Source: Acerihabitans sp015654925 (GTDB lineage: Bacteria > Pseudomonadota > Gammaproteobacteria > Enterobacterales > Enterobacteriaceae). From it: 64,000 nucleotides of DNA. Positions 8,087 through 16,336 of this stretch are shown piece by piece (position 1 is the first letter of the stretch; every line of letters begins with the position of its first letter). The notes beneath the pieces were generated by a model. The model did no database searches and was not told the DNA's origin. It saw only the letters and a list, made by a program, of their open reading frames with translations. Position numbers and translations under genes: made by a program. The stretch is from contig NZ_CP178732.1 in the NCBI RefSeq assembly GCF_047324175.1, positions 2,418,001-2,482,000 on the forward strand, written 5' to 3'.

Positions 8087-8896
8087 TCAAGCCGAGGTGA
8101 TAAAATGTTTCATTCCTTCGCTCCAGCCTTCTGGCCCAAAGGCTGAGGTACGGTAAACATAGTGTTGTTGCGCACTTACGTCCACCGGGGTCTTGCTGTA
8201 ACCGCGTATAATGACCGCGTAATCCACCGCATTGAGCATCGGAATATCATTTGGCCCGTCGCCTAATCCCAACGAAAGCCACTGGCGGCCGTCCCGTTGA
8301 CGGTATAATTCCATAAGTCGTTGCACCGCCGCGCCTTTGCTGCTGTTTTTGGACATAACGTGATAAAAGCGGCCGCCCTGGGTGATAGCCAAATCCGCTG
8401 CGGCGAGGCAGGCGGCGAATTCCGCCATACGCTCGTCGCTGTCGCGCCAGATGAATGCTTCCGACGCCTCCCGCCGTTGCGCCAACACTGCATCCTGCGC
8501 CGACAGTCCGGTCCATTCGCCAATGACCTTTTCATCAACATCGCCAAAGCCGAAAAACTTGAAGCCTTTTTCTTCCCGCAGGCGCTCCAGTAAAGCGCGA
8601 ATAGCGTCGTAACGTTGTTCCATAATGTTGTCCGGCTGCGCGTCTGGCGGCGCGTCGGGGTGGAACCGCAACACCGCGCCGTTTTCGGCGATAAACGGCG
8701 ATCCCGACAGGCCCATGCTGATTTGCAGCTGTTCTATTTCAGCGGCGGTTTTACTGGAACAAAATACCAGCGGGATATGATTGGCTTTTAACGTCTCAAG
8801 CCAATGCTCGGCGGGTTGCCAGCTATAGGTATGATGATCCAGCAACGAGCCATCCAAATCGGTTATAACGACTAAAGGGTCTTGTAGACTCGGCAT
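8087..8896 (-). CDS. gpgP: glucosyl/mannosyl-3-phosphoglycerate phosphatase (YedP family)
   Basis: This HAD-superfamily (Cof/MPGP subfamily) phosphatase removes phosphate from glucosyl- or mannosyl-3-phosphoglycerate to give the free compatible solute. The product is 269 residues and closely resembles E. coli YedP. The HAD motifs are VVITDLDGSLLDHHTY (nucleophile Asp), FCSSKTAAE (motif II Ser), GFGDVDEKVIGEWTG in the cap, and LGLGDGPNDIPML (motif IV). The ATG at 8896 has GAGG nine bases upstream; an ATG at 8911 is also in frame but its Shine-Dalgarno is too close. The gene is first in the gpgP-gpgS operon (53-bp gap). Substrate is inferred from the partner. Confidence 0.82.
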   Translation of the reverse strand: MPSLQDPLVVITDLDGSLLDHHTYSWQPAEHWLETLKANHIPLVFCSSKTAAEIEQLQISMGLSGSPFIAENGAVLRFHPDAPPDAQPDNIMEQRYDAIRALLERLREEKGFKFFGFGDVDEKVIGEWTGLSAQDAVLAQRREASEAFIWRDSDERMAEFAACLAAADLAITQGGRFYHVMSKNSSKGAAVQRLMELYRQRDGRQWLSLGLGDGPNDIPMLNAVDYAVIIRGYSKTPVDVSAQQHYVYRTSAFGPEGWSEGMKHFITSA

Positions 8897-9276
8897 TTTT
8901 TTCCGCCTCATTCCTAAAGTAGTGACGATTAAATAATGTCACCTTCTGAAAAAGAGTATATACGATGCCCCGGCATGCAGAGGGCGCCATCAAGGGTTTT
9001 TCAGCCGGATATCCGGCCAGGGATGGCTGTCCTAAAATGAAAGTTTATTAATGTTTCTTTTTGAGAAAATTCTTAAAATTCAGCAAAGTTAACCTTATCC
9101 CATAGCCGGTAAACCTTAGCGTAGGAGAGGTGAGAATCAACTTTACGCCATGAAAATCATAACATTATTTGTCTAAGCGTAGCCGCGTCGGCTGGCTTGT
9201 GCTCGATAATTTATATGATTTGAATTCAGTAGTAAAATTAATGTGGCTTGCCAATTAAAGCGATATGTTTACTATG
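8897..9276. other. Intergenic region with divergent promoters of gpgP and dsrA
   Basis: No coding sequence is visible. The stretch must hold the gpgP promoter (minus strand) and the dsrA promoter (plus strand); TTATATGAT at 9211-9219 and ATATGTTTACTAT at 9263-9275 are AT-rich -10-like elements. A strict consensus promoter could not be assigned. Confidence 0.4.
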
Positions 9277-9372
9277 AACAAGTACTTGATTTCCTAGTGT
9301 AACGAATTTTTCAATTCACCGCGCTAAAGCGGAGTATTTTATTCCCCCGGTGCGTTATGCCGGGGTTTTTTT
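9277..9372 (+). ncRNA. dsrA: DsrA small regulatory RNA
   Basis: The stretch GATTTCCTAGTGTAACGAA (9288-9306), followed by TTTTTCAA, matches the rpoS-pairing part of E. coli DsrA (GATTTCCTGGTGTAACGAA, from memory) with one difference. It ends in a GC-rich intrinsic terminator (CCCCGG-N9-CCGGGG then seven T, 9345-9372), as DsrA does. The predicted length is about 96 nt against 87 in E. coli. DsrA is an Hfq-dependent RNA that opens the rpoS leader and represses hns. The middle stem differs in sequence from E. coli. In E. coli dsrA lies between rcsA and dsrB; here it lies beyond yodD, between yodD and gpgP. The 5' end is inferred by alignment. Confidence 0.85.
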
Positions 9373-9411
9373 GTTCTTTATTTACGCAGGAAAAGTACAA
9401 AAAAACGCCAT

Positions 9412-9645
9412 TTAACGATTAACTTCCGCCACGGTATAATCACGGATGTCTAAATTATAGGCTTCAGCCAATGCGCCATAGGATGTGAATTCTTGACCTT
9501 GCGCGGTAACCATATGGGCATGGTCGTTATGCTGATGCTCATAAACGTCCTGGCCCGCAATTTCCCTGACCGCCTTGATTAATGAATCCACGTCGATACT
9601 GATTTCCCGCTTTAGCTGCTCATTATATTCTTTGGCAAAGGCCAT
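9412..9645 (-). CDS. yodD: YodD-family peroxide/acid stress response protein
   Basis: The product is 77 residues, against 75 for E. coli YodD. It shares the KEYNEQLKREISIDVDSLI start and the ending LAEAYNLDIRDYTVAEVNR, the most conserved part of the family. YodD is a small cytoplasmic protein linked to peroxide and acid stress; its biochemical role is unknown. The ATG at 9645 has GAGGAAAAC just upstream. It sits between dsrA and dsrB as part of the rcsA-dsrB-yodD neighbourhood also seen in E. coli, and converges with dsrA. Confidence 0.85.
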   Translation of the reverse strand: MAFAKEYNEQLKREISIDVDSLIKAVREIAGQDVYEHQHNDHAHMVTAQGQEFTSYGALAEAYNLDIRDYTVAEVNR

Positions 9646-9795
9646 AATGTTTTCCTCATGTTAATCTTTCGCCCGCGGTATGACCTTATTAAGTATAGCG
9701 TCAAAGCGGTATATTGCTGATACAAGCCGGTGAATGGGCTGACTGAATGGCGGGTTTGTACTAAACTATCTGTCGGGCACATTATGAGGCTAGTC

Positions 9796-9993
9796 ATGAA
9801 ATTACACGATCGGGTGACGGTTAAAACGGACGGCGGGCCGCGGCGCAAGGGCACCATCCAGGCAATTGAAGAGTTCAGCGAAGGGGTAATGTATCTGGTC
9901 GCCCTGGACGACTACCCTACCGGCATTTGGTTTTTTAATGAAACCAGTCATCCCGATGGGATTTTTGTTGAATTGCTATCGGAAAAGGCATGA
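9796..9993 (+). CDS. dsrB: DsrB family protein
   Basis: The product is 65 residues (E. coli DsrB 62). It is nearly colinear with the family: MKLHDRVTVKTDGGPRRKG, EEFSEGVMYLVALDDYP, GIWFFN and the terminal DGIFVE. The fold is probably a small beta-barrel, but the function is unknown; E. coli dsrB is RpoS-dependent. The ATG at 9796 is preceded by TGAGGCTAGTC; an upstream in-frame extension to 9730 is rejected because family similarity begins at 9796. It lies tail-to-tail with rcsA. Confidence 0.9.
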   Translation: MKLHDRVTVKTDGGPRRKGTIQAIEEFSEGVMYLVALDDYPTGIWFFNETSHPDGIFVELLSEKA

Positions 9994-10084
9994 CATCCCA
10001 CCGGCCCGACGGTCGGCTATCTCTGGCTAATGTACTGGCGTCGCGCCCGGCAAGATAAGATGCAAAAAAAGGTAGCAGTACGGT

Positions 10085-10116
10085 AAAAAAAAGGTATCAA
10101 GCGGCGCATTGATACC
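10085..10116 (-). terminator. rcsA terminator
   Basis: On the minus strand GGTATCAA-N8-TTGATACC forms a perfect 8-bp stem followed by eight T (AAAAAAAA at 10085-10092 on plus). It is 65 bp beyond the rcsA stop. Confidence 0.85.
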
Positions 10117-10180
10117 AAAAAACAGTCGTTAAAAGAATAAAAGAGATGTTGGTCGGGCTTTCTTTCCTGTGGGCCAATGC

Positions 10181-10813
10181 TCAGCGGACGTTGACGTAGA
10201 TGCCGGTGGTCACGGTATCCGTAAGTCTGACTACATGATAAATCACTTGCTTGTTATGCGTTTTAATCTTGCGTTTGATGTTGCCCTTGTGGGAAGACAC
10301 CGTTTTGGCCTTGATTTGCATGCTGTCGGAGATCTGGATGGTATCGTGGCCGGACATCCACATGCGCAACATATTGGATTCGGTCTGGCTCAAACGCACC
10401 GGGTTGAGATCCAGCGGGGATTTGTGCGTGGCATCCAAAGGTTTTTGCTTGTTGCAGCCGGCAAGCAATGAATTCAGCGTTTCAGGCTTAATCGATTTTG
10501 ACGTAATGATAAGATTGGTACGGACAAACAGATAATCTTCAAAATGGATATTGGTCATCGCCATAAAAATGAAAAAAAGCGTATCTGGATGCTGCGTAAT
10601 CACGCGTTTAATGCGTTCGGTGGCATCGGGCTCATGGATGAAACACTCCTCATTAACAAACACCACATCCGGTTTTATGCGGGAGCATCGATTTTGCAAC
10701 TGGCCGATATCAGATACGATATTGATATTGCGCCTTTTTACACCGGTATCCGTTAGAAAACCCGTTAGCCCGAGACGGGTATAGCTGCATGAATCCATTA
10801 TAATCGTTGGCAT
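10181..10813 (-). CDS. rcsA: transcriptional activator RcsA
   Basis: RcsA is the unstable LuxR/FixJ-type partner of RcsB in the Rcs phosphorelay; the heterodimer activates capsule genes and represses flhDC. The product is 210 residues (E. coli 207). The N-terminus (MPTIIMDSCSYTRLGLTG) and the C-terminal HTH (QIKAKTVSSHKGNIKRKIKT then HNKQVIYHVVRLTD) are almost identical to E. coli. The N-terminal receiver-like domain lacks the phospho-acceptor Asp, as in all RcsA. Upstream at 10878-10891 a half RcsAB-like element (TCGGAT) could serve autoregulation, but the match is weak. A terminator follows. In this window an RcsAB box lies in front of flhD. Confidence 0.95.
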   Translation of the reverse strand: MPTIIMDSCSYTRLGLTGFLTDTGVKRRNINIVSDIGQLQNRCSRIKPDVVFVNEECFIHEPDATERIKRVITQHPDTLFFIFMAMTNIHFEDYLFVRTNLIITSKSIKPETLNSLLAGCNKQKPLDATHKSPLDLNPVRLSQTESNMLRMWMSGHDTIQISDSMQIKAKTVSSHKGNIKRKIKTHNKQVIYHVVRLTDTVTTGIYVNVR

Positions 10814-11545
10814 ATCGCACCCTCATTAAAATTGGTTAATCTGTTTTAATCAATGATAAAATGCTGTCGTCTGGCCCTCGGATTTCAGAAAGCTTCACAG
10901 TTAACTAATGTTTTATCAACAATCTATGAGTGACTTCAACGAAATTTTTTTGAGATCGTTCTCCCAAAAGTAAATCGATAAATTTGACTTAAGTCTGTAG
11001 GTATAGCTGGCCAGGCAACCAAGCTGATGCAGGTATGATACCAATGTCGACAAAGCACATAATGTCAAGCAGCCAGCGACTCTTCTCAAAGGCAAGTGCT
11101 TTATCAGAAAAATCATATTACAAAAATCACGGAATATACATAAGAAAAATTCATCATTTTTTGTGTTATTTTTTTTTACAAATAAAATTTTGTTCGAATG
11201 AGCCGAAAATCGCACAGGGTTTTTTTTAATCTTTAATATCAATATATTAAGTGGTCATAAATCTTGATGACAACCATTATCAATTAAAATAGGCCGCGAT
11301 TTGTAAATAATGGCTGTTTTTTGGCCAGTTTTGTAGGGTTAATTTTGATTTTCTATACAAAATTATGCATTAAACGAACAAATTTTAGCCCCGTAAGCAT
11401 CTCACTGGGGGAATTGAACAACATATTTATCGAATATGTTGAAGTATCCGTACATTTATTGATGGTTCGTTCAAATGTCCATGGTGAGGAATCTGCTGAG
11501 ATCATTCCTGCGTTTTTGTCCCCATAAGGGCTTTTTGTGCCATTT
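10814..11545. other. Long AT-rich upstream region of rcsA
   Basis: About 730 bp without a supported gene. A 108-codon minus-strand frame (10916-11242) lacks a ribosome-binding site and family resemblance. The AT-richness fits H-NS-bound DNA, as known upstream of rcsA in E. coli; that is inference. Confidence 0.4.
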
Positions 11546-11649
11546 ATGACAGATCAAAAATTATTGTCTATACTAACTAACGTGTTCACCGCCGCCCGAA
11601 GGACAGCTGGGATAGTAAGGCGTCGCGCTAATGCCCGCCTTACTTTTTT
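11546..11649 (+). ncRNA. Candidate small RNA with its own promoter and terminator
   Basis: ATGACA (11546-11551) and TATACT (11569-11574) are spaced by 17 bp, a strong sigma-70-type promoter. About 40 bp after the expected start (near 11581) begins a perfect 9-bp stem (AGTAAGGCG / CGCCTTACT, 11614-11644) with six T. The predicted transcript is about 69 nt, has no open frame with a ribosome-binding site, and ends 244 bp before otsB. It may be an independent sRNA or an attenuated otsB leader. I do not recognise a known sRNA. Confidence 0.55.
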
Positions 11650-11893
11650 GCGCGTTTGTATCATAACTTAATGTTCAACGACTTAGGTCGGTGAATGATC
11701 AATTAGGTTTGCGCAGTTTCAAGGAGAATGACGATTAGCAAAATTCACTTCATTATCTTCTCACACTCCTTGGTTACCCGCTTACCCTCTGTCAATTAAT
11801 TCCGGGCTGCGTAAAAGCGTGACAGCGCAACCACTTATCCGGCGATGCGCCCTGAATGCAACTCGCAGGCGGTTATAAACGAGGATAACAGGT

Positions 11894-12682
11894 ATGACAG
11901 ACAGTGATTCACTCCCCCCTATACCCTTGACGGGGATAGCCTGCTTTTTTGATCTCGACGGCACCTTGGCCGGGATTGAACAACGACCGGAATTGGTGAG
12001 CATCCCCGACGAGATCAAGCAGGCGTTATGCGATATTTTTACCGCTACCGGAGGCGCCCTGGCGTTGGTATCGGGACGGACGCTGAACGAATTGGATACC
12101 CTAAGCGCCCCGCTGCACGCTCCGGCGGCAGGCGTCCACGGGGCGGAGCGCCGGGACGCGCAGGGAACCCTTCATCGCATCGAACTCTCGCCGTCAGTCG
12201 CGGCAACTCTTCAGCAACAACTTACCCAGGCCATCGCCGCCATGCCCGGCTGTCACGTAGAAGCCAAGGGAATGGCCTTTGCCTTACATTATCGCGGCGC
12301 CGAGCAGTTTAAAGACGGCATCCTCGCGGTGGCCCAGGATTTTACCCGCCGCTACCCGGAATTGGCGCTCCAGCCCGGCAAGTGCGTGGTTGAGCTTAAG
12401 CCGCGCGGGGTAAACAAGGGCGAGGCGATAAAAGCTTTTATGAATGAAGCACCTTTTAGCGGCAGAACGCCGCTATTTATCGGCGATGACCTGACAGACG
12501 AGACCGGTTTTACCCAGGTTAACGAACTTAATGGTATTACCATCAAAGTTGGTCCAGGGAAAACTGAAGCCCGTTATCATTTGGCAGATGTGGGAAAAGT
12601 CCATTTGTGGTTATTGTCGCTGGTTAAACAACAAGAGAATTATTCTATTAAAACCAAAATCTCAGTTGGGGAGGATTTATGA
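11894..12682 (+). CDS. otsB: trehalose-6-phosphate phosphatase
   Basis: OtsB removes phosphate from trehalose-6-phosphate to give the osmoprotectant trehalose in the cytoplasm. The product is 262 residues (E. coli 266). HAD motifs are visible: ACFFDLDGTLAGIEQRP (nucleophile and acid Asp), GALALVSGRTLNELD (motif II), the GVHGAERRD loop, ELKPRGVNKGEAI (Lys motif), and FIGDDLTDETGF (motif IV). The ATG at 11894 follows GAGGATAACAGGT. The last four bases overlap the otsA start, so the two are translationally coupled. In E. coli otsBA is RpoS-dependent and osmotically induced; the proximal promoter could not be assigned here. Confidence 0.95.
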   Translation: MTDSDSLPPIPLTGIACFFDLDGTLAGIEQRPELVSIPDEIKQALCDIFTATGGALALVSGRTLNELDTLSAPLHAPAAGVHGAERRDAQGTLHRIELSPSVAATLQQQLTQAIAAMPGCHVEAKGMAFALHYRGAEQFKDGILAVAQDFTRRYPELALQPGKCVVELKPRGVNKGEAIKAFMNEAPFSGRTPLFIGDDLTDETGFTQVNELNGITIKVGPGKTEARYHLADVGKVHLWLLSLVKQQENYSIKTKISVGEDL

Positions 12683-14073
12683 GTCGCTTAGTGGTAGTTT
12701 CGAATCGTATTGCGGCTATGGAAGGGAAAAAGGAAAGCGCCGGCGGCCTGGCCGTAGGCATCATGGATTCATTAAAAGATGCTGGCGGCATGTGGTTTGG
12801 CTGGAATGGTAAAATCAGCGAAGAGGATTTGCCTCTGGAAAAGCACCAGCAGGACAACATCACTTTCGCGTCTTTTAGCTTAAAACAAAGCGAATATGAC
12901 CAGTATTACCTTAATTTTTCCAACACCGTTATTTGGCCGGCTTTTCACTACCGCCTGGATTTGGTGCAATACCAGCGTGAGGATTATGATGGCTATTGCC
13001 AGGTAAACGAACGGCTGGCAGGGCGCCTGCAGCCCCTGGTGGAACCCGATGATATCCTCTGGATTCATGATTATCATTTACTGCCGTTCGCGGCCGCCTG
13101 CCGAAAATTGGGCATGACCAACCGCATCGGTTTTTTCCTCCATATCCCATTCCCTACCTCAGAAATATTCAATGCCTTGCCGCCGCGTAAAGAGCTGCTG
13201 GAAATGTTATGCGAATATGATCTGATCGGCTTTCAGGCCGAAACAGACCGGCTGGCATTTATTGAAAATCTGTCATTGGTTACCGATGTGGAACAACTGG
13301 ACGACGATCGTTTTTCCGCGTATGGCAAATCGGTCACGGTGCGGGTTTACCCCATTGGCGTCGAACCCGACAGCATCCGCGAGCTGGCGGAGGGGGCCTT
13401 GCCGCCCAAGCTGGCCCATTTACGCGACAAACTTAACGGTAAGCTCATTATCAGCGTTGACCGGTTGGATTATTCCAAGGGGCTGCCCGAGCGTTTCCAG
13501 GCGTTTGAAACGCTACTGGAAAACTATCCGCAGCATCGCGGCAATATCCGGTATTTCCAGATTGCGCCGACTTCGCGCGGCGACGTGCAGGCCTATCAGG
13601 ACATCCGGCACGAACTCGAAACCGAAGCGGGGCGCATTAACGGTCATTTTTCCACATTGGAATGGACGCCACTGTTCTACCTTAACCAGCACTATGAACG
13701 CAGCCTGCTGATGAAGATCTTTCGCCATTGTGAAGTGGGCCTGGTTACGCCGCTGCGCGACGGAATGAACCTGGTGGCGAAAGAGTATGTGGCTTCCCAG
13801 GACCCGGCTAACCCCGGGGTACTGATCTTGTCGCGTTTTGCCGGTGCGGCCAACGAATTAACCTCCGCGCTATTGGTTAACCCTTACGATCGCGACGGGG
13901 TGGCCGCTGCGCTGGATAAAGCGCTGTGCATGCCGTTGGATGAACGTATTTCGCGTTATAAGGAAATGATGGATGTCATAACCAAAAATGATATCGTCCA
14001 TTGGCGCCAAACGTTCCTGAACGATCTTAAGGAAGTGCCGGTCCAGGAATCCAAAGCCGCAAAAGCGTCATAA
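12679..14073 (+). CDS. otsA: trehalose-6-phosphate synthase
   Basis: OtsA (GT20) transfers glucose from UDP-glucose to glucose-6-phosphate. The product is 464 residues (E. coli 474). Family features are LVVVSNRIA at the N-terminus, GGLAVGIMD, the WIHDYHLLP stretch, GFFLHIPFPTSEIF, the sugar-phosphate site SVDRLDYSKGLPERFQAF, and the C-terminal TPLRDGMNLVAKEYVASQ. The ATG lies in the ATGA overlap with otsB, after GGGGAGGA. A 14-bp bidirectional terminator closes the operon. The otsBA-flhDC adjacency matches E. coli except that uspC is absent here. Confidence 0.96.
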   Translation: MSRLVVVSNRIAAMEGKKESAGGLAVGIMDSLKDAGGMWFGWNGKISEEDLPLEKHQQDNITFASFSLKQSEYDQYYLNFSNTVIWPAFHYRLDLVQYQREDYDGYCQVNERLAGRLQPLVEPDDILWIHDYHLLPFAAACRKLGMTNRIGFFLHIPFPTSEIFNALPPRKELLEMLCEYDLIGFQAETDRLAFIENLSLVTDVEQLDDDRFSAYGKSVTVRVYPIGVEPDSIRELAEGALPPKLAHLRDKLNGKLIISVDRLDYSKGLPERFQAFETLLENYPQHRGNIRYFQIAPTSRGDVQAYQDIRHELETEAGRINGHFSTLEWTPLFYLNQHYERSLLMKIFRHCEVGLVTPLRDGMNLVAKEYVASQDPANPGVLILSRFAGAANELTSALLVNPYDRDGVAAALDKALCMPLDERISRYKEMMDVITKNDIVHWRQTFLNDLKEVPVQESKAAKAS

Positions 14074-14131
14074 GCAGCATGTAGACGTCCGTCCTGAGCG
14101 GCATTTTTTGAGTTTACCAGGGCAAAAAACG

Positions 14132-14174
14132 AATCCATCGCCGCTTCGTCCGCCGGAGCGGCGATGGATTTTTT
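14132..14174 (+). terminator. otsBA terminator (probably bidirectional)
   Basis: A perfect 14-bp stem (AATCCATCGCCGCT / AGCGGCGATGGATT) with an 11-nt loop is followed by six T and preceded by six A. It could also stop transcription from the other side. Confidence 0.92.
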
Positions 14175-14932
14175 GCTTACTGGCCCCGATGCCCCGTCGC
14201 CGCACGCGCGTGACAGGTTAACAGCGGGTTAACGCTACCGATGTTATGGTTATGTAGGGGACCGGGCGTTATTTATCGGGCAAGTCCATGACGCGCCGCG
14301 CTATGTGAAAATCCATTAATTCTGCATCGCATCTTTTAACAAATTAGGCGCTGGTATTATTCTTTAAATCCCTGTTATGGCCGTAAATCTTATAATTTCC
14401 TGGGTATAAAAAACGATCTAAATTAATAACTTGCCGCGTTTTTAGCAAAATTTTTGCGCGATTTTCCTCAAGTTTTAAATATGCCTGCCGATGATAACAT
14501 TACATACCTTTTCTGGTGTGGGATTCCCCTCGTCTACGTAGCGTCCACACAAAATTTTACGTCTGTTTTCGCGATGCTTTCCCAATAAGCCCACTGTTAA
14601 CTCGATAACGTGCCGCCGCTCAATTTTTAGACAGCCGGCGGCAGGGATTTGCATCGAAATTGTAAGTTATGTTTCATAATTGTTATCGATGTATTTTAGA
14701 TAAAAATCTGCTAAAAACAGCATTTAAGCTGATTAATCGATCTTAAAATAGCATTTTAGACCGAAAGTTTGCGATTACGAATGATATTCTGTCATTATCG
14801 CTAAAATCAGCAGAATACGCTATTTCGCTGGTTATATTGTATGACGAATAGCCCAAATTTTGATTTTTGGTCGTTTTTTGAACAGCACGGAAGTCTGACC
14901 AGTAGCAATTCTGATCAAGTAAACTCTTTTTA
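14175..14932. other. AT-rich region upstream of the flhDC promoter
   Basis: About 760 bp with no supported gene. The equivalent E. coli region binds many flhDC regulators (for example H-NS and LrhA), and the AT-rich composition fits this. No specific site beyond the CRP and RcsAB boxes downstream could be assigned. Confidence 0.4.
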
Positions 14933-14948
14933 TGTGATCAAGATCACA
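14933..14948 (+). promoter_or_regulatory. CRP site of the flhDC promoter
   Basis: TGTGA-tcaaga-TCACA is a perfect CRP consensus, centred at 14940.5. If transcription starts near 15012, the centre is at about -71.5, the position known for E. coli flhDC. Confidence 0.88.
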
Positions 14949-15017
14949 CTTTATCTAAAATTTACCCTTGGGTAGATTGTATGCACGACGGATTCGGCGT
15001 TAGAGTTGCGGCGCAAT

Positions 15018-15031
15018 TAGGAATAATCTCA
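15018..15031 (+). promoter_or_regulatory. RcsAB box in the flhDC leader
   Basis: TAGGAATAATCTCA closely matches the RcsAB box of E. coli flhDC (TAGGAAAAATCTTA, from memory). A TAGAGT -10-like element at 15001-15006 predicts a start near 15012, putting the box at about +6 to +19, the E. coli arrangement. RcsA-RcsB binding here would repress motility. Confidence 0.72.
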
Positions 15032-15272
15032 CTAATTTGTAAAAATGTTTCACGGAAGAAACTCTAATGAATCAGGTTAGTTTTGGGCACAATTAGCACA
15101 TAAAATATTTAACGGTACGGCATTACTTAATAGCCGCTTCGGTCACCGGATACTATATGTATTTTTCGATGCCGATGTTTTTCATTAGCCACCCAGGGGA
15201 AGATCCCCGGATACCGGGCGATATTTTATCACCCAAGTTATGTTTTTAAACATAGTCTATAGGGATGGGAAA

Positions 15273-15623
15273 ATGAATACGAGTGAAATACGCAAACACG
15301 TTTACGATATAAATTTGTCCTATTTATTATTGGCGCAACGGCTCATTAATCAAGAAAAAGCATCTGCTATGTTTCGATTGGGAATTAATAACACCATGGC
15401 TGACGTATTATTGAAGCTCACTTTACCACAAATGGTAAAATTGGCTGAAACGAACCAGCTATTGTGTCTTTTCCGTTTTGACGACCATCAGACTATTACG
15501 CAGCTAACTCAGGATTCCCGGGTGGATGAATTGCAGCAAATACACACCGGGATATTGCTATCAAGCCAATTACAAGAGCGATTAGCTTCTAAAGAAAGCC
15601 ATTTGCCGAAAAAAAGGGCGTAG
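15273..15623 (+). CDS. flhD: flagellar master regulator subunit FlhD
   Basis: FlhD with FlhC forms the FlhD4C2 activator of class 2 flagellar promoters. The product is 116 residues, the same as E. coli, and nearly identical in HVYDINLSYLLLAQRLI, ASAMFRLGIN, TLPQMVKLAETNQLLC and DSRVDELQQIHTGI. The ATG at 15273 (MNTSEIRKH) has AGGGATGGGAAA upstream and matches the family start; a frame extension to 15240 is not conserved. The leader is about 260 nt and could be a target for regulatory RNAs. flhC follows after 2 bp. Upstream control includes CRP and RcsAB sites. Confidence 0.96.
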   Translation: MNTSEIRKHVYDINLSYLLLAQRLINQEKASAMFRLGINNTMADVLLKLTLPQMVKLAETNQLLCLFRFDDHQTITQLTQDSRVDELQQIHTGILLSSQLQERLASKESHLPKKRA

Positions 15624-15625
15624 CG

Positions 15626-16207
15626 ATGGCCGTGAAAAGTATTGTCCAGGAAGCAAAGGACATTCAGCTCGCCATGGAATTGATCACGCTGGGTGCCAGA
15701 TTGCAGATGCTGGAAAGTGAAACGCAGCTCAGTCGCGGACGATTGATAAAATTATACAAGGAGCTGCGCGGCAGCCCGCCGCCCAAGGGAATGCTGCCTT
15801 TTTCCACGGATTGGTTTATGACCTGGGAACAGAACATTCATTCCTCGATGTTTTATAATATTTTCCAGGTGTTACAGCAAAATGGGCAATGTACCGGCGT
15901 CGAGGCGGTTATTCGATCGTATCGCTTGTACCTTGAGCAGTGTCCCCATCAAGACGGCGAGTTGCCGATTCTTGCGCTGACCCGCGCCTGGACGCTGGTA
16001 AGATTTGTTGAAAGCGGGATGCTGCAATTGACGCCATGCAGCCATTGTCACGGCCATTTCATCACTTATGCCCACCAACCTGCCTTTGGTTTTGTTTGCA
16101 GTTTATGCCAGCCGCCGTCGCGGGCGGTAAAAAGACGTAAACTTTTGCCAGACACGGCCGATATTAATCCCAAGCTGCTGGATGAGCAGGCGCAACGCGC
16201 AGTGTGA
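15626..16207 (+). CDS. flhC: flagellar master regulator subunit FlhC
   Basis: FlhC is the DNA-contacting, zinc-binding partner of FlhD. The product is 193 residues (E. coli 192). It begins with the highly conserved KSIVQEAKDIQLAMELI and LSRGRLIKLYKELRG. The four-Cys zinc site is CSHC near residue 138 and CSLC near 158, followed by QPPSRAVKRRKL. The two-base gap to flhD indicates coupled translation. The motA sigma-28 promoter lies inside its 3' end. Confidence 0.96.
   Translation: MAVKSIVQEAKDIQLAMELITLGARLQMLESETQLSRGRLIKLYKELRGSPPPKGMLPFSTDWFMTWEQNIHSSMFYNIFQVLQQNGQCTGVEAVIRSYRLYLEQCPHQDGELPILALTRAWTLVRFVESGMLQLTPCSHCHGHFITYAHQPAFGFVCSLCQPPSRAVKRRKLLPDTADINPKLLDEQAQRAV
16138..16164 (+). 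promoter_or_regulatory. FliA (sigma-28) promoter of motAB-cheAW
   Basis: TAAACTTT-N11-GCCGATAT matches 14 of 16 sigma-28 consensus bases (TAAAGTTT-N11-GCCGATAA) with the exact spacing. It lies within the flhC coding end, as in E. coli. Confidence 0.88.
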
Positions 16208-16336
16208 CGGGTAATCCATACCGGATGAAAATATCCATGGCGATACCCTGGCATAAAATGGCCATGGTAATCGTCGCTCGGTTTTTTCCCCTATCACGGC
16301 GTGCTGGCCTTCATCTTTTTTACCGGGAGAACGGGC

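Noticed and set aside
10916..11242. 108-codon minus-strand frame upstream of rcsA
   Set aside because: AT-rich random-looking composition, no Shine-Dalgarno, no family pattern; better explained as regulatory DNA.
11728..11799. 23-codon frame (MTISKIHF...) ahead of otsB
   Set aside because: The AAGGAG is only 1-2 bases from the ATG and there is no composition or conservation support; a leader peptide cannot be supported.
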